This document shows, one piece after another, positions 1-9,001 of a DNA stretch of 19,344 nucleotides. Below the pieces are notes generated by a model. The model did no database searches and was not told where the DNA came from. It worked only from the letters and a program-made list of their open reading frames with translations. The position numbers were made by a program, and so were the translations under genes. Position 1 is the stretch's first letter. Each line of letters starts with the position of its first letter. Source of the DNA: GCA-2688775 sp964524225 (lineage in GTDB: Archaea; Nanobdellota; Nanobdellia; Woesearchaeales; GW2011-AR4); contig CAZGEW010000022.1 of NCBI GenBank assembly GCA_964524225.1, positions 1 through 19,344 on the forward strand. Reading direction: 5' to 3'.

Positions 1-3000
1 CAATGTCTTTTCTTGCTGTGTCTGAGTAATTGGTTGCTGTGGATTTATTATTATGACACCTCCAGCTTCATATGTGCCGTCTTGCGACCTTGAATATATA
101 ACATCAGTTATCTTTATTATAGCGTTTTCCTTTTCTATTGTTATGATTTTACTATCAGTTACTTGTATTTTTGTTTGTCCATTACCTTGGGGTTCACTCT
201 TGCTTAAATCTACATCTATGCCATCAATTATAACCTTATCATCTTGATTATATGTTCCATCACCAGTAGATAATCTATACCTATCAATAAATTTAACACC
301 AATCTCAACTCGTTTTTGGCCTTGTGCAATTAGCTGTGTAACAATACTTTGAGGTACCTCTTTATCATTTAATCTTCCACCTATTGTAAGGCTCGATGTT
401 ATTTCAATTGGCGCTATATCATTTGCGCCGTTGATTTTTATTCCATCATACATTAGCTGTGGAAAATCTGGAGTCATTGAAACTACAAAGCATTTATCCT
501 TGCCTGTTTTTGTGACCCTTGCTCCTACTCTTAATGGCTGACCAGCTCTTAATACCATCTGCCCACTATATTTATCAGGATTATCGCCATTGATTGTTAC
601 CTCTACTAATTGGGCAAGTCCTTTCCTGCTAAAGAAAGCTGCACCTGGCTCACATGATATAATTCCAGATGCTGGCTGGACTGTACAATCAGCAATGTCT
701 CTTGGTGTTTTATCAATTAATGGAAAGTAAAATACGCCTTTCTCATAACCTGTTGGAAAGCAATTGGATTTTGCATTTGATGGTATTTTTCTGTCTGTCC
801 TTAATATAAACTTAAGATGATCATATCTTCTATCAGACTCAATAACCTTTCGATAGTTTCTGTCTATTAACTGGTTTTGCTTGAAATTATATTCTGATAA
901 GAATGATATTGTTTGCTCTTGTGGCAATTCTAAGCAATCACATTGGTTGTAGCCAGTTGATGTTCCTATTGCTCCAGTGTATGCTATTGAAGGTGCTCCT
1001 AATGCTCCACAATTAATCTGATTTGGGTATTCATCAACCTCTTTTCTACTAACACATGCTAATTGAACATCATATCTTTCTAAATCACATCCTGGATTTA
1101 TTAGCCATGATGCCTTGTATTCATATTTAGGCCTTAATGAATCAGGAGCAACAGTTAAAAATTCACGAGAGCGTGTTATAGCTTGAACTAAAGATGCAAA
1201 GGGTGCAGAGTAAGCAGCATCTATCAAATTTTTTGCTGTGAGCTCCCAATCATAGCCAAATGCTGCAAGGCATACTTTTCTAGCAACGCTCTCTTCACCT
1301 GTGCCGAGCAAATCATTTAGCTTTGCATTGCTGTACTCTGAGGTTATTTCACTTTGAGCTTCTGAAACGCCTTGAGTTATTCCCCTAAACCCTAATCTTA
1401 AATATTCTGCAATGCTATCATCTCTTGCTTCTTCATCTATGCCTAAGAATGAAGGTGTGCAGCCATCTATAAACCACCTTATGGCTTGCCATATTGCATC
1501 ACACAAATGCTGAGTGAATAGCTCTTTGCAAACTCCAGCATCAGCCCTTCCAGTCGCTCTTACTTGTATCAAACAGCTTGACATTGCATTCAAGATATTT
1601 TTGAAGCGCTCCAATCTTTGGTTGATGCCTGTTAAAAATAAACACTGCAATGCAGCTGTATCCTGCTTGAATGGGTCAACAACTAGTACCTCTTTTTCTC
1701 TGTCGAGCAATTGATAGAATAAATTATTCTGGCCAAGGCATGCTGATAAATCTCTGCCTTCAATATATCTATGAGGATTGTATCTCTTGTCTAGATAGCC
1801 TATCTTTGAATATCTAAAACTCCACTTCATGTCACCATATCCTTCTTTGTCATCCTGAGATGTTTTTTGTGGAGGTTCTCCTTTCTTTGATTTTGATTCA
1901 TGAACTTTTTTGCCTGCAAGTTTAGTATTTTGAAGATGTGGATCAACTTCGTCTGGGTGATAATAAATTATTTTAAATTCATCTATTTTTCCACCTACAC
2001 AACAGCATTCCTTTCTTGAATTTGAATCAGTTTCACTTATAACGCCTAAATTGTTAAGATTGCCATCAAAAAAGCAACCTTCAGTGTAACCATATCTTCT
2101 AACAGCACTATCTTTTAATATTTTATTTTCATAACCGCCTTTTCCGTTTGGAACTTGTATTGTAATGCCACCTTTATCTTCTTCAGAGGCAGCATACCAT
2201 TCCCTACATTGATTAACAGTTACACAGCCAGATAGTATGGCTTCTTCTGATTTAAATGGTTTTAATATAGTTGCTTTCCCTTCAGAAAATATATATTGTT
2301 CACCATTAAAGGTCATTGTAGATGGGGTAGTTTCTTTTACTCCACAAAGCTCTTTGCATGTTTGTGGCTGTTGAGTCATGTACCTATCTTCTGTCATTTT
2401 TATGGCATAAATTTCCCCTTTCCCTAGGGGAACGTCTCTTTGAAATTGTTTTAGCTTGTAAATTTTGTTTGAGACCAGTGTTGGATCTTGTTGCTCTGCA
2501 AAAGTATAAATATATTGTTTTGTTGGATCTTTTGAGTCAAGATTAACCAAGAAACATTTCTTATCTGAAGGAATATATTGTTGAGCTATTATTGTCTCTA
2601 TTCCTCTACCAGCAATATCCTTACATTTCTCAACTCTGATACTCTGACCTCTTGTATCAGCATCTGATTTACATGTCTTCTCGCTCGTTATTGCTCTATG
2701 CAGTTCATTATCCTCTGCAGTCTCTGTCCATTTGGAAGGCGCAGCATGTCCAAATAATCTGTCACAGCTCCATCTTTGCAGTTTATAGACCTTTTCCTCC
2801 AAAGCCCATGCAGAAGCAGAGCTTGGAAAGCATTTTTCTAAATCTACATCGCTGAAATATTTAAGCTTCCAACCACCATAGCCTTTTTCTATAGCATCAG
2901 CGATGTCCTTACATTCCTCATTATCCTTTGGATTAGCTAACTTAAATTGAAGTACTTGTCCTTGCTTAATCTTAAACAATGCTTCATCAGCAAATTCAAC

Positions 3001-5964
3001 CCATGACCTGTAAATCTTAATTGCTACATTCAAAAAGAATGAAGCCAAGCAACCAACTGCTACATAATCAATTAGTTTGTCTATCTGCTCTTGTATTTCT
3101 GTCAAGGTTTTAGTTGTGTCTTGAAGAATATCAACAAAATCATAAAGAAGCCAATCTGGAAGCACCTTTCTTGGGTCTATTATAGAGTTATCAATTACAT
3201 AACTGACTTGCTCACAAGTTGTTTGTCTTTCCCTTGCCCTCTTTTGATTTCCATTATCATCTATAATCTCGTGCTCATAGCTTATCATTACTTTAAATGG
3301 AAATGTAAGCTCATTATTAACTGCCTTGAAGAAGTTCCTCCAGTCATCTGCTAAAAACCTATCCATTCCAGGAAATGTTGAAAGAGGAACTGCAGAATAT
3401 GAAACTGTATTGTCTGGCTTGTTTAGTTTTATAAGAGAATTTCCAGCAGGAAGCACCATACAGCTCACATTAAACCTTGGATCAACTAGCTCTCTATCAC
3501 TACAAGCTCTAGACAAAGAAACATCAATTATTCTTGCATTCTGGCCAGCTCCTATATAAGAATAATTAAAATAAAAGTAAATCGTTTCTGTTGCTTCAGC
3601 AAATCTTTCTGTACTCAGAAAAGCTGGACTTTGGTATTGCGTAAGTGGAATAACATCCCAGCTTTGATTGCCGCTCCAGCATGTGCCTATACTTATTGTT
3701 TGAGATATAACTCCTCTTTGGCCACTCTGATCAGTTGCTATCACAACAAGCGTTGTTCTTTTGGCATCTTGAGCTTCTCGGTTAAGCTGTGTATCTCTAA
3801 AGCCAGTGACTGGAACTTCTCTTACTCGAGCTGCTCCTCCAAAGATAGTTGTCAAATCAACATTCTCAAAAATGAATCTTCCTTCAGAGTCAGCATCAAC
3901 TGAAAAATCAGCTCCAGTTGGGCATAATGTTTTTGCTGCAACATTAAAGCGGCATTTTGCATCAAGCTGAGCCTCTGGTAAGTTTTGAACTTCATTAGGC
4001 AATCCGCTAACCTCAATTGTTTGGTTAAAGAAGCTAAATGGTGTTCTATCAACAAAAAGATGAACTCTTGCATTAGGCTCAGTTACACCAATTACATCAA
4101 CCTCATTCGCTACATTTTCAAATATGAAAGCTCCTGAAGGAGGGCTTATTATCTTGACTGTTGGGATTTTTGTATCTAGTGTAGTAGTTCTTTGAAGGAC
4201 AACACTATTTTCAGCCATATCTTCAAAGACTAGCTTTAAATTATATGTGCCATCTCCTTTTTCTAATCTAACAACAAAACTAAAGCTTCCAGATGCATTT
4301 GTGTTTATCACAGGCTTTCTGAAATCTTCCAGAATGTCAACAGGTGGATAATCTAAGTTTAAGATAGCACCTCCTTCTAATGTTTCAATACTTAATGGCT
4401 CTGATTTTGGACCTTCCTTGCCTAGAATATTCACAGCACTTACTTCATAAGTGTAGCTTTTGCCGCTGTCAACTAAAGCGTCTATAAAAATATTAAAATT
4501 AGCTGGACTTGTAGTTGCAATTGCTATGCCATTGCGATAAATAACATAATGGCTGAAATCAGTATCTTTTGATTCGTGCCATTGCAACTCAACAGAATTT
4601 TGCTCAATTTTTGTAGCGTTTAACCCAGTTATTTGAGATGGTATAGAGAACTCATTTACTTGCGCATCTACAAATACTTTTATATTAACAGGCTCATTAA
4701 CTGTGCCGCTTATTGCTAGACTTTTGTTTGATGTAATCTTTGGTATTTCGTTTAATTGCACAATTGGAGCCTGCATGTCTATACTTACATCAAATCTTTT
4801 TTCATTTCTATTATTAGACTTGTCAATAGCCACTACTTTTATTGTATTATCTTGCTCTAATTGTATCTGGCTAAAAATAAATCTGCCAGAAGCTCCAACT
4901 TCATCATTGCTCAGGCTTCTTTTTGGAATGTTCATATTGTTAACATATAATGTAACAGAAGAAAATGGCTCTGTAAATCCTATTATGTCAATAACTCTTC
5001 TATTAACAAATCTTGGAATTGTTAAATTTATGAATGGCGGTGTTATGTCTTTTCCAGCATTAAAGGTTTGATTCTGGGACTGAGCGCAATTATTTGATGA
5101 GTCGCAAGACTCAACTACAAAAGTATAGACTTGATTTTTTATTAAACCATCTAGAATTACAGAATGATTTGTTTCAAATACATCAGATTTTGTTACTTTA
5201 TCAGTTATATTTATACCATAAAAAACCTTTGATGTGGCATTCTCATTTGTAAGCCAAGTTATTTTTGCAGTTGTATCAGTTAGCGGCAATGCTTCTATAT
5301 TGCTTATTATTGGTGGTGATGTGTCTACATCTAAGGTTATTGCAATAACTGTATCAGAGAGCTCACCTTCATTTCCTTTATTATCAACAGCTGAAACCTT
5401 ATATCTGTATTCTGTTCTTGGATTTAATTCAGTATCATTAAAGCTATTTGTTAATGATGTTCCAATATTGACTCTTTCTCTGTAGATGGTATAGTTGCTT
5501 AAATCAGATGTGTTTAAGCTGTCCCATGCTAATAAAACAGAGCTTGACGTTGTTGAAACAACCTTTAGCCCAGTTACTTTTGGAGGGGGTATAATGTCTT
5601 GTGTCCTGAAAGTGTAAAAATTATCACTATTGTTATCAAAAGCGGTATTACCACCACTATCTGTAGATTCAACAACAAAATAATATGTTGTGTCACTTCT
5701 TATGCCGGTAGTTAAAGTGACAGCATGATTATTTACAAAACTTGAATGTCCTTGAGCAATCCCAAGGCTTGTTGTTTCTCCATACTTAACTAATCCACTT
5801 GATAAATCATCAGTATTCCATGAAATCTTTGCAGAATTAAATGTTATCTCTGATACTTGAACATTTGATATTGTCAAAGCATAAGCATTTGATGTGTAAA
5901 ATGGTAGTGTTAAAACTAATTGTATAAGAATTACAGTTATTAACTCTTTAATTTTTGAGTTCAT
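1..5964 (-). CDS. Giant secreted FN3/Ig-repeat surface protein with Cys-rich C-terminal half (3' end beyond window)
   Basis: An open frame of 1988 codons runs from ATG at 5964 off the left edge, so the C-terminus is missing. Residues 1-29 form a Sec signal ending TLPFYTSNAYA. About ten beta-sandwich units follow up to roughly residue 750. FN3-type units start near residues 30 (resembling the N-terminal domain of purple acid phosphatases), 127, 215 and 440. Ig/Big-like units start near 308, 398 and 601, several opening with a TPP or SPP linker. The second half is unlike known repeats. It has an amphipathic and hydrophobic helix near 950-985, many cysteines including a CCC triplet, and a C-x14-C-x8-C motif at C1464, C1479 and C1488. 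The 1009-aa protein at 11739-14768 shares the signal peptide ending and this Cys motif, so the two are paralogues. It follows the 633-aa pilin-like gene with a hairpin between. It is probably a cell-surface adhesin or structural protein; no enzyme motif is seen. Confidence 0.9.
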   Translation of the reverse strand, partial: MNSKIKELITVILIQLVLTLPFYTSNAYALTISNVQVSEITFNSAKISWNTDDLSSGLVKYGETTSLGIAQGHSSFVNNHAVTLTTGIRSDTTYYFVVESTDSGGNTAFDNNSDNFYTFRTQDIIPPPKVTGLKVVSTTSSSVLLAWDSLNTSDLSNYTIYRERVNIGTSLTNSFNDTELNPRTEYRYKVSAVDNKGNEGELSDTVIAITLDVDTSPPIISNIEALPLTDTTAKITWLTNENATSKVFYGINITDKVTKSDVFETNHSVILDGLIKNQVYTFVVESCDSSNNCAQSQNQTFNAGKDITPPFINLTIPRFVNRRVIDIIGFTEPFSSVTLYVNNMNIPKRSLSNDEVGASGRFIFSQIQLEQDNTIKVVAIDKSNNRNEKRFDVSIDMQAPIVQLNEIPKITSNKSLAISGTVNEPVNIKVFVDAQVNEFSIPSQITGLNATKIEQNSVELQWHESKDTDFSHYVIYRNGIAIATTSPANFNIFIDALVDSGKSYTYEVSAVNILGKEGPKSEPLSIETLEGGAILNLDYPPVDILEDFRKPVINTNASGSFSFVVRLEKGDGTYNLKLVFEDMAENSVVLQRTTTLDTKIPTVKIISPPSGAFIFENVANEVDVIGVTEPNARVHLFVDRTPFSFFNQTIEVSGLPNEVQNLPEAQLDAKCRFNVAAKTLCPTGADFSVDADSEGRFIFENVDLTTIFGGAARVREVPVTGFRDTQLNREAQDAKRTTLVVIATDQSGQRGVISQTISIGTCWSGNQSWDVIPLTQYQSPAFLSTERFAEATETIYFYFNYSYIGAGQNARIIDVSLSRACSDRELVDPRFNVSCMVLPAGNSLIKLNKPDNTVSYSAVPLSTFPGMDRFLADDWRNFFKAVNNELTFPFKVMISYEHEIIDDNGNQKRARERQTTCEQVSYVIDNSIIDPRKVLPDWLLYDFVDILQDTTKTLTEIQEQIDKLIDYVAVGCLASFFLNVAIKIYRSWVEFADEALFKIKQGQVLQFKLANPKDNEECKDIADAIEKGYGGWKLKYFSDVDLEKCFPSSASAWALEEKVYKLQRWSCDRLFGHAAPSKWTETAEDNELHRAITSEKTCKSDADTRGQSIRVEKCKDIAGRGIETIIAQQYIPSDKKCFLVNLDSKDPTKQYIYTFAEQQDPTLVSNKIYKLKQFQRDVPLGKGEIYAIKMTEDRYMTQQPQTCKELCGVKETTPSTMTFNGEQYIFSEGKATILKPFKSEEAILSGCVTVNQCREWYAASEEDKGGITIQVPNGKGGYENKILKDSAVRRYGYTEGCFFDGNLNNLGVISETDSNSRKECCCVGGKIDEFKIIYYHPDEVDPHLQNTKLAGKKVHESKSKKGEPPQKTSQDDKEGYGDMKWSFRYSKIGYLDKRYNPHRYIEGRDLSACLGQNNLFYQLLDREKEVLVVDPFKQDTAALQCLFLTGINQRLERFKNILNAMSSCLIQVRATGRADAGVCKELFTQHLCDAIWQAIRWFIDGCTPSFLGIDEEARDDSIAEYLRLGFRGITQGVSEAQSEITSEYSNAKLNDLLGTGEESVARKVCLAAFGYDWELTAKNLIDAAYSAPFASLVQAITRSREFLTVAPDSLRPKYEYKASWLINPGCDLERYDVQLACVSRKEVDEYPNQINCGALGAPSIAYTGAIGTSTGYNQCDCLELPQEQTISFLSEYNFKQNQLIDRNYRKVIESDRRYDHLKFILRTDRKIPSNAKSNCFPTGYEKGVFYFPLIDKTPRDIADCTVQPASGIISCEPGAAFFSRKGLAQLVEVTINGDNPDKYSGQMVLRAGQPLRVGARVTKTGKDKCFVVSMTPDFPQLMYDGIKINGANDIAPIEITSSLTIGGRLNDKEVPQSIVTQLIAQGQKRVEIGVKFIDRYRLSTGDGTYNQDDKVIIDGIDVDLSKSEPQGNGQTKIQVTDSKIITIEKENAIIKITDVIYSRSQDGTYEAGGVIIINPQQPITQTQQEKTL

Positions 5965-5974
5965 TTTGAATAAT

Positions 5975-6007
5975 AAAAAATTCAACTTCTTTGCAGTTGA
6001 ATTTTTT
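5975..6007 (-). terminator. A6/T6 hairpin between the 633-aa gene and the giant gene
   Basis: A perfect 12-bp inverted repeat (AAAAAATTCAAC / GTTGAATTTTTT) with a 9-nt loop. On the minus strand it reads as a stem ending in T6, starting 7 nt after the upstream stop codon and ending 10 nt before the next ATG. It looks like an intrinsic-type terminator or attenuator, or a processing site. I see no separate promoter in the 50-bp gap, so full termination would leave the giant gene unexpressed unless a promoter lies inside the upstream gene. Confidence 0.6.
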
Positions 6008-6014
6008 ATGATCA

Positions 6015-7916
6015 TTATCTAATTTCTGGTGAAGGTACATTTTTTGAGTAAGAGCTGAGCCCTGATATGAACAAAAACCTTTCATCATCTGTTGCAGGTC
6101 CTTGCTCAATAACGTGAAATATGATTTCATCAGCATTCGCAAAGTCACCTTTCTTTATGCTCCATTCTCCAATATACCCGCCTATTATGCTCTCTTCATC
6201 AACAACATATATGTTAACCTCTAAAGTCATGTCTTTTTTATCTGGCAGTTTTAGGGAAAATTTGTCATCAGTTGGATACACACTAAATCCTTCATAACCA
6301 ATATCCTTACCTTTTAGAAGGATTGATGCCTTTTCATTTGGTTTAAGTTGCTTGGCTATGCTAGGGTTTGACAATTGATGTTTAACAATTTTGAAATTTT
6401 TGAACTCTTTGATAGGGTTTAAGAGCAATATATAGGATCTGCCATCGACATCTGTTTGTATAAACGATTTTGATTCCTCAAATCCATCTTTTGCTCCTTT
6501 TATTACACCATTAACGCAATATGGAAACCTTTTTGTTATGCCAGCTGCTGCTCCGAAGCTAAGCCAATTGCTTTGCCCCATATCACAGTAAAATCTGCCA
6601 CATACAAAGGTTAGATTTACGTCTCTTATGTCGTCGCCTGTGGCATTATTAACTGTAAAAATAGTTATTTCATTTTGTGGAGTGTTGCAATATTCTTCAG
6701 AAGACAAATCAGGAGCTGTCTCAAATATAGTAGTTCCTCTGTTAACTTTGGATGGCTGGTTATGGTCAATATTTACTTTAAATGCAAAATTAAAAAGGTA
6801 TTTGCCATTTTTGTGTTGCTCGATTATGCTTACTAGCACAGGATAATTTATGTCGTATGTGAAGTGCCAAATGTGCAAGCAGAAGAAAGAAAGCATATCA
6901 GTTCCTTTTTGTGAATTTGATTTTAATATACCATTATTGCTAGGCCTTGCAAAAATATTCAATGGCCAATTCTCATATTGGAAGCTTACTTTCATGCCAT
7001 TATATTTTTTCTCGGAATTTTCATCAATCTCCCAAATGTAATGTTGCTGATAGTATGTTTGTGAGTAAATATCCCTACCACTTGGATTTGGCACATACAA
7101 ATTTTCATTATAGTTTGTGCCTTTTATTCTTATGTATGGAAGGTTAACCCTTAACAAGGTTTTTAATTTTTCTTTGATATCATTTAAGCGCCAAATTTTT
7201 GTATTGCAACTAACCTCAATATCAGTTGTTGGGATATCACTAGCCATTGATATTAAGTCTATTGTCTTTCTTTCAAGGAAATAATCATTATTTTCACTTT
7301 CCATAATTCGCTTTGCGAGCTCATATACTTTCTTAAACCTAATCGGAATTACATACCTAAATCTTTCAATATTGTTTAAGCTTCTGTCACTGCTAGTTAT
7401 TTCCAATGGATACCTTAAATCTATGGAAACATCATTATCATTGAATTGGACATCAACAATTAACGGATTTAATGCCTTTACTTTGTACCTTTCTTCAAAT
7501 GACTTGAAATTATCCAAGCAGATGCTTAATTCATTTTTTATATGCTCTCTTAATTGCAACTTTATGAATTCTTCAGTTGGGATTGCGTCTATACCATCAT
7601 ACCACCAGTATGGAATCTTAAAGCCAGGATGGTTTGATAAATACGACCTTGGATTATTTTTTACCTTTTCTGGAATATTTATATAACCTCCTGTCAATCC
7701 TATTGTTTCTAAGCCATCATCAGCAACCTTTTTTATGCAACTGTCAACAAAGCTTTTTATTGGTGCTATCTTTGGGTCAACCTTAATCTCTTCTTCGCTT
7801 GAAATTCGCTGGTAGAAAAAATATGCAATACCGGCTAACATAATAGCTAATGCTACTAGCATAAATATTGATGCTTGAGCCTTTATTCCAAATCTACCTC
7901 TTTTTTTCTTGGACAT
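6015..7916 (-). CDS. Large type IV pilin-like surface protein (633 aa), paralogue of the 709-aa protein
   Basis: The N-terminus has a basic stretch, K12-A13, then Q14-A15-S16-I17-F18 and a hydrophobic helix at about 17-37. This fits an archaeal class III (prepilin) signal cut between A13 and Q14 by an EppA/PibD-type peptidase, leaving a pilin-like helix that can anchor or polymerise. The ectodomain, about 590 residues, is far larger than a normal pilin. It shares ordered landmarks with the 709-aa protein at 14770-16899: C60, GGYI at 76-79, IPYWWY at 101-106, C133, and a later FxYDxxxPVL-type segment. The C-terminal third looks beta-rich. ATG at 7916 lies 2 nt after the AbrB-fold gene's stop, so the two are probably co-transcribed, with the giant FN3/Ig gene downstream. 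Likely a fibre or anchor subunit exported to the cell surface; the role is inferred. Confidence 0.85.
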   Translation of the reverse strand: MSKKKRGRFGIKAQASIFMLVALAIMLAGIAYFFYQRISSEEEIKVDPKIAPIKSFVDSCIKKVADDGLETIGLTGGYINIPEKVKNNPRSYLSNHPGFKIPYWWYDGIDAIPTEEFIKLQLREHIKNELSICLDNFKSFEERYKVKALNPLIVDVQFNDNDVSIDLRYPLEITSSDRSLNNIERFRYVIPIRFKKVYELAKRIMESENNDYFLERKTIDLISMASDIPTTDIEVSCNTKIWRLNDIKEKLKTLLRVNLPYIRIKGTNYNENLYVPNPSGRDIYSQTYYQQHYIWEIDENSEKKYNGMKVSFQYENWPLNIFARPSNNGILKSNSQKGTDMLSFFCLHIWHFTYDINYPVLVSIIEQHKNGKYLFNFAFKVNIDHNQPSKVNRGTTIFETAPDLSSEEYCNTPQNEITIFTVNNATGDDIRDVNLTFVCGRFYCDMGQSNWLSFGAAAGITKRFPYCVNGVIKGAKDGFEESKSFIQTDVDGRSYILLLNPIKEFKNFKIVKHQLSNPSIAKQLKPNEKASILLKGKDIGYEGFSVYPTDDKFSLKLPDKKDMTLEVNIYVVDEESIIGGYIGEWSIKKGDFANADEIIFHVIEQGPATDDERFLFISGLSSYSKNVPSPEIR

Positions 7917-7918
7917 TT

Positions 7919-8071
7919 TTATTTTGATTTTTTTAGCGATTTAACATCAATCCTTATTAGGTCTATCTCCACATAATCCTTCTCAGTCAAATTAAGCAGT
8001 TTTACAATATCAGAAGGCACTCTAACTACTAAGCCACCACTTGTTTTGATAAGTTTTTTTGTATATCTCAT
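7919..8071 (-). CDS. AbrB/SpoVT-fold (MazE-like) DNA-binding protein, 50 aa
   Basis: A short gene with ATG at 8071 and TAA at 7919-7921. The product begins MRYTKKLIKTSGGLVVRVPS, followed by DIVKLLNL and DYVEIDL. This is the swapped-hairpin AbrB pattern: basic start, a G-x-x-V-V-x-[VI]-P strand, the helix D-I-V-K-L-L-x-L, then D-Y-V-E-I. At 50 residues it is essentially the DNA-binding domain alone with a basic tail, expected to act as a dimer. No toxin gene adjoins it; the next gene, 2 nt away, is the 633-aa pilin-like gene. It is therefore more likely a transcriptional regulator of the surface operon than half of a toxin-antitoxin pair. An out-of-frame ATG at 8076 stops after two codons and was not used. 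Two adjoining palindromes just upstream suggest autoregulation. Confidence 0.8.
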   Translation of the reverse strand: MRYTKKLIKTSGGLVVRVPSDIVKLLNLTEKDYVEIDLIRIDVKSLKKSK

Positions 8072-8106
8072 TTCATATATGAAAAATATATGTTTTACAT
8101 ATATTT
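8072..8106 (-). promoter_or_regulatory. Adjoining palindromes upstream of the AbrB-fold gene, probable operator
   Basis: Two perfect symmetric elements touch each other: TTCATATATGAA (8072-8083) and AAATATATGT / ACATATATTT with a 3-nt spacer (8084-8106). The first ends one base before the ATG of the AbrB-fold gene. Both contain a CATATAT-type core. AbrB-family dimers commonly bind AT-rich symmetric sites in their own promoters, so autoregulation is the natural reading; binding itself is inferred. Confidence 0.5.
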
Positions 8107-8137
8107 ACTATATTAATTGCTATTAGTTACTATCGCT

Positions 8138-8150
8138 TTTATATATATTT
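8138..8150 (-). promoter_or_regulatory. Probable TATA box for the AbrB-fold / 633-aa / giant gene operon
   Basis: In the 110-bp gap after the polytopic membrane gene, the minus strand reads AAATATATATAAA. An archaeal start about 25 nt downstream would fall near 8118, leaving a leader that contains the palindromic operator. The whole gap is rich in TATA-like sequence, so the exact box is uncertain. Confidence 0.4.
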
Positions 8151-8181
8151 TATATATGTATTTATATATTTTTGGATTAAC

Positions 8182-8952
8182 TTATTTGTTTAACTCCTTA
8201 ATCTCTGAAATTAATGTAGAAACATAGTATCTTGTAATAGCAATGTAAAAAAGCATAATCAAAGCAAAAATTATGTCAGAGTATATAAACTTTAAAAGAT
8301 TAGATAATTTCATAATGATAAAAAACAATACCATGATAAAAAAATAAGGTAGGAGAAATAGGTGAATCTTTGCGATGTTTAACTTTAAAGCCTCAATTAT
8401 AGCTTTAAATGAGTGACTTCTCATAAAAATTGTATAAAGTGTATTTGTAAAATATAAAGCTATGATAATCACAATGCCCATCGCCAAAGGTGCTGATTGT
8501 GGCTCAATTAAAACAGACATTGATATTATTACAACAAACCAAAAACTCATCCAAACTATGTTTAGCAAGAAGAATTTTGATATAAGCTTTAAAGTTATGC
8601 TGGCTTTTGTAGTTTTTGCCCAGATTATACCTTTTAGTATGCTTGCCAAAAATATGATTATAAGCAAAAAAATAACAAATGACAGAATTATTAGAATATA
8701 GAAAATCCTTATACCACTTAAAAATTGCTGTGCCTTTTCTTGACTTAATGATAATAGATTAGTTGGTATATTAAATCCTGCTATATTTTGTTGCAGTCTT
8801 TGAAACCAAAATATAAATAGATAAGTGGATATAAAATAAAATAGGAAATCTAGTAATACAATCAGAAAAATATTTAGGTTTATTTTTTTAAGTGAAGAAA
8901 TAAGGGTATTATAATTCCACTTAATGAAATTGAATTTTTTTATTTTTCTCAT
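8182..8952 (-). CDS. Polytopic integral membrane protein, about six helices (256 aa)
   Basis: I chose ATG at 8952. A longer version from TTG at 8976 would add eight residues, but its start lies inside the hairpin at 8964-8997. A basic N-terminus is followed by about six hydrophobic segments, roughly at residues 21-43, 78-103, 124-145, 150-174, 200-218 and 224-242, separated by short basic loops. No catalytic motif, transporter signature or conserved charged pair within the membrane stands out, so I cannot name the family. It lies 49 bp downstream of the 700-aa surface protein gene and upstream of the AbrB-led operon. A role as a membrane platform or export partner for the neighbouring surface proteins is plausible but unproven. 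Confidence 0.85.
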   Translation of the reverse strand: MRKIKKFNFIKWNYNTLISSLKKINLNIFLIVLLDFLFYFISTYLFIFWFQRLQQNIAGFNIPTNLLSLSQEKAQQFLSGIRIFYILIILSFVIFLLIIIFLASILKGIIWAKTTKASITLKLISKFFLLNIVWMSFWFVVIISMSVLIEPQSAPLAMGIVIIIALYFTNTLYTIFMRSHSFKAIIEALKLNIAKIHLFLLPYFFIMVLFFIIMKLSNLLKFIYSDIIFALIMLFYIAITRYYVSTLISEIKELNK

Positions 8953-8963
8953 ATTATTATTTA

Positions 8964-8997
8964 GAAAAAATTTCAATTTTTAAATTGAAATTTTTTC
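8964..8997 (-). terminator. A6/T6 hairpin between the 700-aa and polytopic membrane genes
   Basis: A perfect 16-bp inverted repeat (GAAAAAATTTCAATTT / AAATTGAAATTTTTTC) around a 2-nt centre. It begins 4 nt after the 700-aa gene's stop. On the minus strand its T6 run ends 12 nt before the ATG at 8952. The A6/T6 base makes it symmetric, so it could act on either strand. Confidence 0.6.
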
Positions 8998-9001
8998 AAT
9001 G

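Noticed and set aside
4703..5485. Plus-strand frames of 122 and 83 codons opposite the giant gene
   Set aside because: Antisense to clear FN3/Ig repeats, with no promoter or protein features of their own.
3852..6148. Short minus-strand frames at 3852-4073 and 5948-6148
   Set aside because: Out of frame inside, or across the junction of, the giant and 633-aa genes; both real frames are long and unbroken there.
7919..8071. Toxin-antitoxin module with the AbrB-fold protein as antitoxin
   Set aside because: No toxin-sized gene next to it; the downstream gene is a 633-aa pilin-like protein. The same reasoning applies to the RHH gene at 18869-19042.
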